Positions 47,266 to 56,424 of a DNA stretch of 64,000 nucleotides are shown piece by piece. The notes beneath the pieces are model-generated. The model saw nothing but the letters and a program-made list of their open reading frames with translations. It searched no databases and was not told the origin of the DNA. Source of the DNA: UKL13-2 sp036394575 (GTDB taxonomy: Bacteria > Pseudomonadota > Gammaproteobacteria > Burkholderiales > Usitatibacteraceae); NCBI GenBank assembly GCA_036394575.1, contig DASWEY010000005.1, positions 36,595 to 100,594 on the forward strand. Direction: 5' to 3'. Within the stretch, counting starts at the first letter, position 1. Every line of letters starts with the position of its first letter. A program made the position numbers and the translations under genes.

Positions 47266-47377
47266 GCAACTAACCGGCAGTGGACAGTGAGCAGATAGAT
47301 GGAATGGCGAGGGCGGCGTCCTGCCTTTATGGACGCCGCCCTCGCCCGCTGCCGGATCCCGGATTTTCAGCCCGCGC

Positions 47378-48088
47378 TCATTCGTCGCCCGAACGGATCA
47401 GCAGGTTCACGACTGCCACCATCGCCAGGAACAGGCCGATGAATACCCCGGCGATCACTTTCAGCAGGGCCGACGTCGATTTGTCCTGCTCGTAAGCAGG
47501 CACCAGGATCACCTGCGCGCCGACAATCTGGTCCTTTTTCCAGCCGAAACCGCCCTTGTCGCCATAAATGGTGCGCATGGTCTGCGGCGCACGATCGGGC
47601 GTGTCGTGGCAGGCAAGGCAGGCCGGGTTCTTGATCTGGATGGGCTTGGCGACATAGTAGAGCCGGTCCAGATTGCGAAATACTTCCCCGGAAGCCTCCT
47701 TGAGTGAGGGGTCGGCGATAAAGCGGTTGATGATCTCGCGCTCCAGTTCATCCGCGCGATCGCGCGGATTGGTGGGGTCGAGCACCGCCTCCTTGTATTT
47801 GAAGTTGGCAAATTTCTTGCGGAAGCGCTCGAAGGTTTCTGTGGCCGCGAACGCCGGCACGGTCTGGGGCAGGAATTTATCGGCCAGCATCGGATCGAGT
47901 TGGGGCTTGATCAGATCCACCGTGTAGCTCCGAGAGGCAAGCGCGCTTTCCATCAGCATATCGGCCTGCTTGATGACGTCCTGATTGGCCTGCGCGCGCA
48001 TGATCTTGTTGACATACCAGCCGCCCGGCAACATCACCATCAGGCCGGCGGCAAACAGGATGAGATTAACCTTAAGCCGAAAACTCAT
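47378..48088 (-). CDS. DUF3365 (Tll0287-like) haem-binding membrane sensor
   Basis: 236 aa from ATG 48088. One N-terminal membrane helix (VNLILFAAGLMVMLPGGWYV), a periplasmic domain with a c-type haem site CLACH (CxxCH) inside IKNPACLACHDTPDRAPQ, and one C-terminal helix (VIAGVFIGLFLAMVAVVNLL). Tll0287-like domains sense redox state or ligands and normally sit before HAMP/kinase/GGDEF; here the chain ends after the second helix, so output must come from a partner. No sensor-kinase gene is adjacent. Confidence 0.82.
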   Translation of the reverse strand: MSFRLKVNLILFAAGLMVMLPGGWYVNKIMRAQANQDVIKQADMLMESALASRSYTVDLIKPQLDPMLADKFLPQTVPAFAATETFERFRKKFANFKYKEAVLDPTNPRDRADELEREIINRFIADPSLKEASGEVFRNLDRLYYVAKPIQIKNPACLACHDTPDRAPQTMRTIYGDKGGFGWKKDQIVGAQVILVPAYEQDKSTSALLKVIAGVFIGLFLAMVAVVNLLIRSGDE

Positions 48089-48326
48089 TTCGCGATTCCC
48101 CCTATAAATTTGATGGTTGCAAGCCGGTTCCGGCTGCACTGATTCTACATGCGTGTCGCCCGTTTCTAGGGGTTTCCCCCAATTGACGGAGTGTCCGCGC
48201 AGCCATACCCTGACGCCGTACCGAAAGAACATGCCGGCAAGCCGCATCAAGCATCAGGCATGCGTACTCATACGCATAACGCTGCCCGCTGGTTTCAACA
48301 CCGCTTTCGATCGGCAGGGAGAGAAA

Positions 48327-48863
48327 ATGGCTGCGGACTACCCCCCGTTTTTGAACAGCTATGGCGTCGTGCCGCATATTCTCGCCAAAATTCTGACTGT
48401 GCCGGTCCCCGAGCGTTTTTCGCATGAGTTCCTGTCCCACACCCTTGGCTTTCGCCGCGATGCGGATCGACCCTTCGTGCCGCTCGCCAGGCGCATGGGC
48501 TTTCTGGACGCAGACGGACGACCCACGGCCCTGTACAGACGCTTTCACGAAGGAAAGCAGTTGTCGGCAATACTGGGAGAAGCCATTCGCAACGCGTTTT
48601 CGCAGCTCTATTCCCGGCACGACAATGTGGATCAGTTCGACAGAAAAACCCTGCAAGCGCTGGTTGCGGAGATTACCGGTCTTGAACCCAGCCACCCGAG
48701 CGCGCGCGCCGTGGTCGGCACTTTTCTCGCACTCAAGAATTTTGCTACACCGGATTCCTCGCAAACAGATGCAGCTCTGGCCCCCAGAGTCCGCAAGCCG
48801 CCCAGAACTGCACGCGAAATTCGTGTCGAATATTTTGGCCTGATGCTGATGCTACAAAAATAG
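48327..48863 (+). CDS. DUF5343-family protein
   Basis: 178 aa from ATG 48327, preceded by AGGGAG. The ADYPPFLNSYGVVPHILAKI start, FVPLARRMGFLDADGRPTALY and FHEGKQLSAIL motifs match the DUF5343 pattern, a winged-helix-like domain of unknown role. The C-terminal 30 residues are basic and Pro-rich. Divergent from the haem sensor gene. Confidence 0.8.
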   Translation: MAADYPPFLNSYGVVPHILAKILTVPVPERFSHEFLSHTLGFRRDADRPFVPLARRMGFLDADGRPTALYRRFHEGKQLSAILGEAIRNAFSQLYSRHDNVDQFDRKTLQALVAEITGLEPSHPSARAVVGTFLALKNFATPDSSQTDAALAPRVRKPPRTAREIRVEYFGLMLMLQK

Positions 48864-49350
48864 TCCGGCCTAAACCGGCGCAGCAATTGGCAGCTGCAGC
48901 CCGGCAACAAACCGTCCCCCGCCGAATACTTTGTCCGGTATTCGCGCCGCGTATTCTCATCTTGACCTCATCCTGACGGTCAATCCGCCCAAGCCGCCGG
49001 CTGAATGGTGGTTTCTATCATGCCATCCCGGGCATCGAAGCCGGTATGCCTTGCGCAACCTTGTTCCGGCTCTCCGGTTGAATCAGCGCTCGCAGGGTGC
49101 CGCTCAGCCAGTTGGCAATGGCCGGTTACCGCGGCCGGGCTCCAGACTGGCGATCCCGGCCGCGTGGCATAATTGTTAGCAGACAAGAGAATTTCCATTG
49201 CCAGCCATCGCCCACTTTTCCGTTTGTCCCCGACGCCGTGCATAAGGCGCCACGACCCCACGACGATGTCGACCGCTTCGCCGCGCTGGAACACGGCAGC
49301 TGTTTCCATGTGCTGCTGCCGAAATCATTGTCGAACCCGGGGGCGAACGC
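48864..49350. other. Mostly non-coding spacer with a possible kinase remnant
   Basis: 487 bp. Apart from the short kinase-like tail described at 49238-49354, no gene, repeat or terminator is convincing. The open frames here lack start signals and familiar motifs. Confidence 0.5.
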
Positions 49351-49354
49351 ATGA
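49238..49354 (+). pseudogene. Possible C-terminal remnant of a sensor histidine kinase
   Basis: The frame that ends at 49354 finishes with EHGSCFHVLLPKSLS, the G-S-x-F-x-V-x-L-P form that closes many kinase ATPase domains, and its TGA overlaps the ATG of the receiver gene (ATGA), as intact kinase/regulator pairs often do. No kinase body lies upstream, so a 5' deletion is inferred. Short match; could be chance. Confidence 0.35.
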
Positions 49355-49740
49355 AAACCATTGAACGCATCATCCTGATCGACGACAACGAGATGGATAA
49401 CGTTTATCACCAGATCATCGTGCAGCGCGCGGGTTTTGCGGGCGAACTGCTGATCTTCGCATCCTGTGCCGCGGCCCTCGCCTATCTGCACGGCGCCGAC
49501 CTGTCGCGACCCAGCCTGATTTTCCTCGATATCAATATGCCCGGCATGAACGGCTTCGAATTCGCCGAACAGGCGACCCCGCTGCTGCGGGACAAACCGA
49601 CCAATACCATCATGATGCTGACTGCCTCGGGTTCGGAGCGCGACCGTCTGCGCACCTCCAATCTCGCTATCATCAAGGGCTTTCTGACCAAACCGCTGAC
49701 TGAGGCCACAGTGAACGAATTGCTGGCTTCGGTCGATTGA
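49351..49740 (+). CDS. Single-domain response regulator (CheY-like)
   Basis: 129 aa receiver only. IILIDDNEMDN (acidic pair), phosphorylation Asp in LIFLDINMPGMNGFEF, Thr/Ser in IMMLTASGS, and Lys in GFLTKPL are all present. No output domain, so it acts by protein contact or relays phosphate. A partner kinase is not present, except for the possible remnant just upstream. Confidence 0.93.
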   Translation: MKTIERIILIDDNEMDNVYHQIIVQRAGFAGELLIFASCAAALAYLHGADLSRPSLIFLDINMPGMNGFEFAEQATPLLRDKPTNTIMMLTASGSERDRLRTSNLAIIKGFLTKPLTEATVNELLASVD

Positions 49741-49749
49741 AGGACGACT

Positions 49750-50751
49750 ATGCGCTATCGCAATCTGGGCAAAAGCCCCCTGCAGGTTTCCATGCTGTGC
49801 CTGGGCACGATGATGTTCGGCGACCAGACCGATCAGGCCGAAGCCGCGCAGATCGTCGCCCATGCCCGCGAGCACGGCGTCAATTTCATCGACACTGCCG
49901 ATGTATACACCAGGGGCCAATCGGAATCGATGGTCGGCGAACTGCTGAAGGGCAGCCGCCACGACTGGATTCTGGCCAGCAAGATCGGCAACCGGATGTC
50001 GGATCGCCCGAACGAAGCGCAGTATTCGCGGACCTGGATGATGCGCGAATGCGAAGCCAGCCTGCAACGCCTCAAGACCGACTTCATCGACATCTATTAC
50101 CTGCACCGCGATTTCAACGGCATGGACCTGGAAGAGCCGTTGCGTGCCATCGAGGCCCTGCTGCGCGCCGGCAAGATACGCTACTGGGCGGTATCGAATT
50201 TCCGCGGCTGGCGCATCGCCGAGATGGTGCGCCTGGCGCGCGAACTGAACATGCCGGGCCCGGTGGCATGCCAGCCCTATTACAACCTGTTGAATCGCAT
50301 GCCCGAAGTCGAGGTACTGCCGGCCTGCGCGCATTACGGCATCGGCGTGGTGCCCTACAGCCCGATTGCGCGCGGCGTACTGTCCGGCAAATACCTGCCC
50401 GGTGCCGCACCGGTCTCAGGCACGCGTGCGGGGCGGGGCGACAAGCGCATCATGGAAACAGAATTCCGCGAAGAGTCGCTGCGTATCGCGCAGACACTGA
50501 AGCAGCATTGCGCGGCCAAGGGTGTGGAACTGTCGCACTTCGCCACCGCCTGGGTGCTGGCCAACAATGCCGTCAGCGCCGCCATCGCCGGGCCGCGCAC
50601 CCTGGCGCAATGGCAGGATTATTTCGGCGCGCTGTCCTGCGTCATCACGCCTGAAGACGAGGCCCTGGTCGATTCGCTGGTGGCGCAGGGACACCCCTCC
50701 ACACCGGGCTACAACGACCCGACCTATCCCCTGAACGGGCGCATCGTCTGA
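49750..50751 (+). CDS. Aldo/keto reductase
   Basis: 333 aa, 9 bp after the receiver gene. Eight-stranded barrel with the AKR tetrad: Asp and Tyr in FIDTADVYTRG, Lys in LASKIGN, His in YYLHRDFNG. NADPH-dependent reduction of aldehydes or ketones; closest in form to the YghZ/Tas-type general reductases. Follows the receiver gene in the same direction, but the functions need not be linked. Confidence 0.92.
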   Translation: MRYRNLGKSPLQVSMLCLGTMMFGDQTDQAEAAQIVAHAREHGVNFIDTADVYTRGQSESMVGELLKGSRHDWILASKIGNRMSDRPNEAQYSRTWMMRECEASLQRLKTDFIDIYYLHRDFNGMDLEEPLRAIEALLRAGKIRYWAVSNFRGWRIAEMVRLARELNMPGPVACQPYYNLLNRMPEVEVLPACAHYGIGVVPYSPIARGVLSGKYLPGAAPVSGTRAGRGDKRIMETEFREESLRIAQTLKQHCAAKGVELSHFATAWVLANNAVSAAIAGPRTLAQWQDYFGALSCVITPEDEALVDSLVAQGHPSTPGYNDPTYPLNGRIV

Positions 50752-50770
50752 CGGCGAGGGGCTTTGCCCC

Positions 50771-51388
50771 TTACCTGTTGATCAGCTGGCGCGAGCCGGA
50801 TTCGCCCACGCCCTGCAGCGGCCCCAGGGGATTGCGCACGTTTTCCTCCTCCTGGATGTTCGGCTTGCCGCCCCAGACCTTGAAGGCCACAGTGTCGATA
50901 TTGATGACGATGATGGCCTCGAACTTCCAGCCGGTGATTTCGGTATGGCGATGGAAGTTGAGAAAATCGAGCAGGAAATTGCCGGTGCGTTTGCGATCCG
51001 TATACGTCTGTTCCACGGTATAGGCAAAGCAGGCTTCGCGCGCCTCCAGGCAACGGCGCAGGCCGTCGTCGAGCATGCGCGTGTCCAGCGAAGGCACCAC
51101 CACAAAGCGGCGCAGCAAATCCGCCTGGTTGAGAATGGTGACGTTCGACGAACTGGCAGCATCGATACCCATCGCCGCCAATTCGGACACCGTCGTTTTG
51201 CCGGGCACGATTTGATCGAAGGTCGCGCGTGCCTCGGCATAGCTTTTCCATTGCGCGCGCACCTCGGTCCGGCTGTCGGGCAACATGGCCGCGCAGCCAT
51301 TCAGCAGGAACGTGGCGGCAAGCAGCGACAGGCTCCGGCCGCAGCCCGGCACCACCCGCAAGCCAGTCAGGTTCTGTGTGGGGTTCAT
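50771..51388 (-). CDS. Hypothetical lipoprotein
   Basis: 205 aa. A hydrophobic segment ending in lipobox LLNGC (Cys near 32) predicts a lipoprotein; the start may lie a few residues inward. The mature part (QWKSYAEARATFDQIVPGKTTVSEL with GWKFEAIIVINIDTVAFKVWG later) resembles SmpA/OmlA-like small outer-membrane lipoproteins in its GKTTVSEL turn, but the match is loose. Convergent with the aldo/keto reductase; terminator upstream. Confidence 0.75.
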   Translation of the reverse strand: MNPTQNLTGLRVVPGCGRSLSLLAATFLLNGCAAMLPDSRTEVRAQWKSYAEARATFDQIVPGKTTVSELAAMGIDAASSSNVTILNQADLLRRFVVVPSLDTRMLDDGLRRCLEAREACFAYTVEQTYTDRKRTGNFLLDFLNFHRHTEITGWKFEAIIVINIDTVAFKVWGGKPNIQEEENVRNPLGPLQGVGESGSRQLINR

Positions 51389-51452
51389 AAGCTATTTGAT
51401 CACGGCAAGCCGTGAATGTCATGCGCGGCCTCCGCGAGGCTGCGCGCGGCAA

Positions 51453-51480
51453 AAAAAACCAGCCCTGAGGCTGGTTTTTT
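51453..51480. terminator. Intrinsic terminator after the HiPIP gene
   Basis: AAAAAACCAGCC (51453-51464), loop CTGA, and GGCTGGTTTTTT (51469-51480). It lies 17 bp beyond the HiPIP stop on the minus strand and works in both directions. Confidence 0.93.
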
Positions 51481-51496
51481 CGGCAAGCGGGCAGGC

Positions 51497-51793
51497 TTAT
51501 TTTTTGGGCGGCATAGCCACGAACGCGGCGCACCAGCCGGTCGGCGCAATTTCAGTGTCGCCCGGCATGATCTTGCAGCCGCCTTTGTCCTTGGGCGTTT
51601 TGCCCGGCACAAACTGCAAGCAGTCTGAGCATTGCTTGCCTTCTTTCGGTTTGTCCTGATACTGCAGCGCAGTACGCGAAGCGCTCTTTTCAGCATGGGC
51701 GTTGCCGGTGACGGCGATCAGCGGGATGCTGGCCAGTGCCATCGAAATTTGCTTCAGCACGATGCGACGGCCGTTCGAGGAGTTGTCGTTCAT
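51497..51793 (-). CDS. High-potential iron-sulfur protein (HiPIP)
   Basis: 98 aa. A Tat-type leader (GRRIVLKQISMALASIPLIA) precedes a mature part with four cysteines at 55, 58, 73 and 88 (QCSDC, GGCKIMPGD, TGWCAAF), the HiPIP 4Fe-4S pattern. Periplasmic one-electron carrier, typically between the bc1 complex and an oxidase or reaction centre. Single-gene unit with its own terminator. Confidence 0.93.
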   Translation of the reverse strand: MNDNSSNGRRIVLKQISMALASIPLIAVTGNAHAEKSASRTALQYQDKPKEGKQCSDCLQFVPGKTPKDKGGCKIMPGDTEIAPTGWCAAFVAMPPKK

Positions 51794-51992
51794 GGGAATT
51801 TACCTGTAGGGAAGAGGGAGGAAGGGATGGCGATGTGGTGGCAACATCGGGTGGCAACATCGCCACGCATTAGCTTACAACGATTGCAAGCTGGCGTGGA
51901 GAACGCGGCGCGCGCGGTGATGGTTTAGCACGCGTCGCAAGCATGGCATGGCGTGCGACAACGACCCGGCTTCCGGCCATTTCCATCAGCGC

Positions 51993-52064
51993 AAAGTCCA
52001 GCATTGGCGCGGCTTCGCAAGCAAAAATGGTCTGCAAGCCGCGCCAAATGGCGTTCTGCGAGTT
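51993..52064. repeat. Palindromic intergenic repeat, copy e (mixed ends)
   Basis: Left end AAAGTCCAGCATTGGCGCGG is the common type; the right end GCGCCAAATGGCGTTCTGCG is the alternative type shared with copies d and g. Core GCAAAAATGG. It runs up to the stop codon of the S1/P1 nuclease gene. Confidence 0.82.
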
Positions 52065-53564
52065 TTAATTCTCCACGCCCTGGCGGTCTTCGCGGCCGCC
52101 GGCGCGCGGTCGCGGGCTGACAATCGGCGGCAATTTCAGCGCGTCCGACTTCGATTTGAGCGCCCCGGCGTCGGCGCGCGTGAACTTGTAGGCATGACGA
52201 AACGCAAATTCCTGGCCGGCGCTACGGGTCTCGCGCAACAGGGAGTACTCCTTTGCATTGATCGTCAGGGTCGAGCGCACTTCTACCGGCTGTTCGTTTT
52301 CAATGCCGGTTCCCAGCAGCAGCAGGGTGCCCTCGCCGCGCACCAGAAAATCGGCCAGGCCGTCGACAATGCGATAGTCGTCGCGCTGGTCGCTGTTCGG
52401 CACGCGGCTCGAATAGCGCGCTTCGGCGGGGTCAATGCGCACCATCGCGACCGATTTGACGACCTTGCCCGGGCCGCCATCATAGACATACTGGTACACA
52501 AGCTCGGCGCCGTCTGCGGCCACGCGCGGCGCGATCTCGAGCGTGGCAGGCAGGGTCGCGCGCCGGTCGCTGCGAAAATCGCGGTATTCGAGGCTGCCGT
52601 TCCATTTGCCGACGAACATCCGGTGCAGCTTCATGAAGGCCGCGTCGGGCGCGGCGGCGGCTGCGCCCGCGACCGAGGGGCCCGCTTCCAGCGCGGTATT
52701 CAACACCCAGGCGATGCGCGCGCCGGCCTTGGCCAACTGCGCGGGAATCGGTTCCAGCGCGGCATCGACATAGGCCTGGGTCAGGCGCTGCGGCGCCGCC
52801 GGCGACGACAGCCACTCCTGACCGCAGACGAAGCCGGGCAATTTTCCGTAGGTCACGGTGCTGCTCAGGGTCCACGACTCCTTCATCCAGTCGCGCACCG
52901 TGCCGGACTGCCAGGCGGCGATATTGCTATCGCCAAAGCGGGCCAGCAATTGCCGGGCATAGTCCGCTTCGCTGCTGCCGCGGGTAGTGAGCTTGACCAG
53001 GTCGCTGTCCCACACGGCGTGCAGACGCCTCGGCGGCAGATCGGCCGGCGCGTCGGGCATCGATACGAACTTGAGATTCGCCCCCTGGTCGTTATCGTCG
53101 GCGGCGTGCAGGGGCTGGTGGATATCGCCGATCATATGCACCAGGAAACGGATCGCCTGTACCCTGGCCTCGGCCGATGAAGCGGGATCGGTGAGCACCT
53201 TGAAATACACCGGGATCTTGCTCGAGGCGCAATCGCCGTTCGGGCAGTACTCGGCATAGGTTTTGGTTTTGCACACCGGCTCGTTGTCGTAATGCCATTT
53301 GTCGGAACCGGGAATCGCCGTCGCCAGGTCTTGCCGGTTGATATCCATATAGAGGGCGATATCGGCCAGATCGGCACCGGGAATCAGCTGGTTGAGACGC
53401 AGGCGCGCCTTGGGTGTCAGCAGTTCTGCGGCGACCAGGCCGGTGATGCGATGCCCCTCGGCACCCCAGGCCCACAAGCTGGCGGGCGCGGCAGAAACAA
53501 GGGCAACTGCGCCCAGCATGGCGATGGCGGCGCAGCGCCTGAGAATTCCGGCAGATGATTGCAT
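52065..53564 (-). CDS. S1/P1-type nuclease with C-terminal extension, exported
   Basis: 499 aa from ATG 53564 (ribosome site AGGA), signal peptide ending near AAPASLWA with WGAEGHRITGLVAAELL as the mature start, whose Trp binds zinc in this family. Further zinc ligands in DKWHYDN and HMIGDIHQPLHAADDNDQG. The zinc-dependent nuclease part (about 30-300) cuts single-stranded nucleic acids. About 190 extra residues follow (MFVGKWNGSLEYRDFRSD, then LEIAPRVAADGAELVYQYVY), resembling lipocalin-like DUF1579-type barrels. The fusion is not one I recall as common. Confidence 0.87.
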   Translation of the reverse strand: MQSSAGILRRCAAIAMLGAVALVSAAPASLWAWGAEGHRITGLVAAELLTPKARLRLNQLIPGADLADIALYMDINRQDLATAIPGSDKWHYDNEPVCKTKTYAEYCPNGDCASSKIPVYFKVLTDPASSAEARVQAIRFLVHMIGDIHQPLHAADDNDQGANLKFVSMPDAPADLPPRRLHAVWDSDLVKLTTRGSSEADYARQLLARFGDSNIAAWQSGTVRDWMKESWTLSSTVTYGKLPGFVCGQEWLSSPAAPQRLTQAYVDAALEPIPAQLAKAGARIAWVLNTALEAGPSVAGAAAAAPDAAFMKLHRMFVGKWNGSLEYRDFRSDRRATLPATLEIAPRVAADGAELVYQYVYDGGPGKVVKSVAMVRIDPAEARYSSRVPNSDQRDDYRIVDGLADFLVRGEGTLLLLGTGIENEQPVEVRSTLTINAKEYSLLRETRSAGQEFAFRHAYKFTRADAGALKSKSDALKLPPIVSPRPRAGGREDRQGVEN

Positions 53565-53721
53565 TCCTGTATCCTTGGGCTCGGTTGTCTGATGCGCATT
53601 GTAATGCTCACGAAGTTGCATTTACGTGAATCGAGCAACTGCGCCGCCCGGTCCCATCGGCACCGGTGCCGTTTGATGCCTGCGACCCCCGCCAATTTTC
53701 GCGTCACAAATCACCGCCGCC

Positions 53722-54360
53722 ATGTACACCCTCTACTACTTCCCGAGCAATGCCAGCCTGGCCCCGCATATGGTGCTGGAGGAAATCGGCGCCGCCTATG
53801 AGCTGGCCCTGGTCGATCGCAACGTCAATGAACACAAGAGCGCGCGCTACCTGAAGCTCAATCCCGCGGGCCTGATCCCGGTGCTGATCGACGGCGACCT
53901 GGTGCTGACCGAGGCCGCCGCCATCTGCCTGCATCTGGCCGACCGCCATGCCGGCGCGAAGCTGGCGCCGCCGCCGGGTACGGCCGAGCGCGCACAGCTC
54001 TACAAATGGCTGATGTATCTCACCAATACCCTGCAAGCGGAACTCATCACCTACTACTATCCCGACCGCCTCGGCGGCAACACGGCGGCGGACATCGTGC
54101 AGGCCAATGCCGAGGCGAGGATCGGCAAGATGCTCGACCTGATCGAGCACCATCTTGCCTACGCCGGCGGGCCGTGGCTGATGGGCGCGCAATACACCAT
54201 CGTCGATCCCTATCTGATGATGCTGGCACGTTGGACGCGCAATTTCGCCAGGCCCGCGCGCACCCGTCCGGCGCTGGCAAAATTCCTGGCGGCGATGGCC
54301 GGGCGCCCCGCGGTGCAGCGCAGCTTCAATCAGGAAGGCTTGTCGCACCCCTGGTTTTGA
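53722..54360 (+). CDS. Glutathione S-transferase
   Basis: 212 aa. Thioredoxin-like N-terminus (YTLYYFPSNASLAPHMVLEE, then LNPAGLIPVLIDGDLVLTEAAAICLHLAD with the glutathione-binding cis-Pro and EA pair) and an all-helical C-terminus (WLMGAQYTIVDPYLMMLARW). Beta-class-like, cytoplasmic detoxification enzyme. Stands alone, divergent from the nuclease gene. Confidence 0.9.
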   Translation: MYTLYYFPSNASLAPHMVLEEIGAAYELALVDRNVNEHKSARYLKLNPAGLIPVLIDGDLVLTEAAAICLHLADRHAGAKLAPPPGTAERAQLYKWLMYLTNTLQAELITYYYPDRLGGNTAADIVQANAEARIGKMLDLIEHHLAYAGGPWLMGAQYTIVDPYLMMLARWTRNFARPARTRPALAKFLAAMAGRPAVQRSFNQEGLSHPWF

Positions 54361-54389
54361 GCCGGCAAGCGCCGGCGGGCTGAGCCTCG

Positions 54390-54779
54390 TCAGCGCCTGG
54401 CCACGATTCGCCCGCTCATTTCCTCATGGCCGCTGCCGCAGAAATTGTCGCAAAGAAAATCATAGACGCCGGGTTTTTCGATCGTCAGATGGACTTTCGT
54501 GATCGTCCCCGGCAGCAGGTCGGCGCGCATTTTCAGGTCGGGAATATTGAAGCCATGGATGAAATCGACCGAGGTGAATTCAAGCACCACCGGCTGACCG
54601 ACCTTGACCTCGAATTCATTCGGTGTGTACTTGAATTTCTGCGCGACCAGTTTGACCACCTTCGCCGGTTTGGCCGCTTTGGCCATTTTCGCCGACACAC
54701 TTTCGCCAATCGCGCCCAGGGCCGGCAGCGCGATGCAGGCAAAAGCATTGACCATCCATGTTCGACGGCTGATCCACAT
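54390..54779 (-). CDS. CuA-like cupredoxin, exported
   Basis: 129 aa from ATG 54779, 2 bp after the stop of the upstream metallophosphoesterase gene. Leader with RR near the start (SRRTWMVNAFACIALPALG), then a cupredoxin barrel with His75 and Cys110, Cys114, His118 and Met121 (CDNFCGSGHEEM): the C-x3-C-x3-H-x2-M set of the binuclear CuA centre in cytochrome oxidase subunit II and N2O reductase. Expected to be a soluble periplasmic CuA carrier, as no oxidase genes are adjacent. Third gene of the cytochrome c/phosphoesterase/cupredoxin operon. Confidence 0.87.
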   Translation of the reverse strand: MWISRRTWMVNAFACIALPALGAIGESVSAKMAKAAKPAKVVKLVAQKFKYTPNEFEVKVGQPVVLEFTSVDFIHGFNIPDLKMRADLLPGTITKVHLTIEKPGVYDFLCDNFCGSGHEEMSGRIVARR

Positions 54780-54781
54780 CG

Positions 54782-55678
54782 TCAGGCCTTGGTGACCGGA
54801 AATTCCTGGATCTGGTACTCCGCCTTCACGGGCTCCGCTTCCACCTCCCGAAAGCCGAGGCCGCGATTGGGCGTTGCCGGATCCCAAGGCAGGGGCGTGC
54901 GTTTTTCCTGGCTGCCGGGTGCGGGCAGGGGAAAGATCAGGGACTTCGCCGAGTGATGGGCGATATGCCCGGTCATATGATGGTTTTCCTGGTGGATATG
55001 CCCGTAGAACACCGTCACATTGGGGTAAGGCATCAGTATCTCGATGGCCTTGTCGCCGTCGCGCGTGGCCCAATCCCATTTGGCGGCGAGGTCGAACAGC
55101 GGACGATGGGTCAGCACCACGATCGGCGCGTTCTTCGGCAGCTTGGCGAGATTGCCTTTCAGCCAGGCCAGCTGCGCCTCGCCGATGCTCGCCCCCGGGT
55201 CGGACACGTTGTCGAGGGCGATGAAATGCACGCCCTTGTGGTCGAAGGTATAGAAGGTCTCGCCGAACTGCTCCTTGTAGGCCGCGCCCCAGTCGAGCGA
55301 GGCATCATGTTCGCCGGGCATGAACCGGACGTTCTTGACCTTGAGCCCGGCAGCGATTTCGCGGAATTCGCTCAAGCGCCGGCGCCGTTCCTTGGGGTCG
55401 TCCGTGGTATGGGTCAGATCGCCGGTGAAGACGATGAAGTCGGGCGGATTCTCCAGCGCATTGACGGTGGCCACGGCTTTCTTCAGCGTATTGCTCGCAT
55501 CGGGATTGGCCGGGCCGGAATATCCCCAGTGCGTATCGGACAGCTGCACAAAATAGAAGTCTTCGTAAGCGGCGCCGGATTTTGCATCCGCCGCGATCGC
55601 ATTTATCTTCAGCCCCGACGCAAACACCGCGCTGCCGCCGACGGCCACCAGTTTCAGAAAATTGCGACGATCTGCCAT
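54782..55678 (-). CDS. Tat-exported calcineurin-like metallophosphoesterase
   Basis: 298 aa from ATG 55678, better spaced from AGGAGA than the ATG at 55684. Tat leader (MADRRNFLKLVAVGGSAVFA). Metallophosphoesterase motifs: QLSDTHWGY, VFTGDLTH, PGEHDASLD (GNHD variant with Glu for Asn), LTHRPLF and GHIHQENHH. Two-metal hydrolase of phosphoesters in the periplasm. Placed between a cytochrome c and a CuA-like protein; its link to electron transfer is unexplained. Confidence 0.88.
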   Translation of the reverse strand: MADRRNFLKLVAVGGSAVFASGLKINAIAADAKSGAAYEDFYFVQLSDTHWGYSGPANPDASNTLKKAVATVNALENPPDFIVFTGDLTHTTDDPKERRRRLSEFREIAAGLKVKNVRFMPGEHDASLDWGAAYKEQFGETFYTFDHKGVHFIALDNVSDPGASIGEAQLAWLKGNLAKLPKNAPIVVLTHRPLFDLAAKWDWATRDGDKAIEILMPYPNVTVFYGHIHQENHHMTGHIAHHSAKSLIFPLPAPGSQEKRTPLPWDPATPNRGLGFREVEAEPVKAEYQIQEFPVTKA

Positions 55679-55793
55679 ATTCATTCTCCTCAGGATCAAT
55701 GACGAAACCACGGTAGGAAGGCCCGCACAAATGCGGCCCGCCCATCCTTCCTGTACCACCCGGCGCCGCGGTTTATTCCCGTCGATCCAACCA

Positions 55794-56192
55794 TCAAGGG
55801 CCTTTTTTCGCGGTAGCGGCGGTCGCACCGACCAAATAAGCCACCAGATCGGCACGTTCTTTCGCATCCGGCACGGAGATCCCCATTTTCTGGCCGGGGA
55901 TGAATTTTTCCGGATTGGCCAGCCATCGGGAGAGGGTCGCCTGTGTCCAGATCACCGATGAAGCCTTGAGCGCGTTCGAATAGTTGTAGCCGGGCGCGGT
56001 ACCGGCTTTGCGGCCCAGCAGTCCCTGATGCGCCGGGCCGACGCCGTTGTATTCCAGCGAATGGCAGGCTGCACAACGCGTTTGGTATAGAGTTTGACCA
56101 TGAGCGGCGTCAGCTTTCGCCTGGGCCGGCGTTGCGGCGCCCATGAAGATGGCGGCATAGATGGCATAGCGGAATTTTGTAGACAATCGCAT
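55794..56192 (-). CDS. Exported c-type cytochrome (class I)
   Basis: 132 aa from ATG 56192, signal peptide ending ATPAQA. Haem site CAACH in LYQTRCAACHSLEYNGVGPAH and the axial Met in PGQKMGISVPDAKERADLVAYL. Small mono-haem periplasmic carrier. First gene of the row with the phosphoesterase and cupredoxin, facing away from the ECF sigma gene 232 bp upstream. Confidence 0.92.
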   Translation of the reverse strand: MRLSTKFRYAIYAAIFMGAATPAQAKADAAHGQTLYQTRCAACHSLEYNGVGPAHQGLLGRKAGTAPGYNYSNALKASSVIWTQATLSRWLANPEKFIPGQKMGISVPDAKERADLVAYLVGATAATAKKGP

Positions 56193-56424
56193 GAAGTGCA
56201 CCCCGGAAAGTGGAAAGGTCTGGGCAGCCAGAACCGACAACTGAAATCGCTGGCAGGAACCGCCGCGCTGGGCCTTGCGATAGCCCATTGCGGGCATGGC
56301 GGGTTCATTTCTACATACCGCAGGCGCCGGGCAAAAATTCCAGGCGGGTGACAGACGTCGTCATCCACCGCCAGAATCGGGAATAAACCGCTGCAGCCGC
56401 CGGTATACAGGCTAAGGGAACCAT

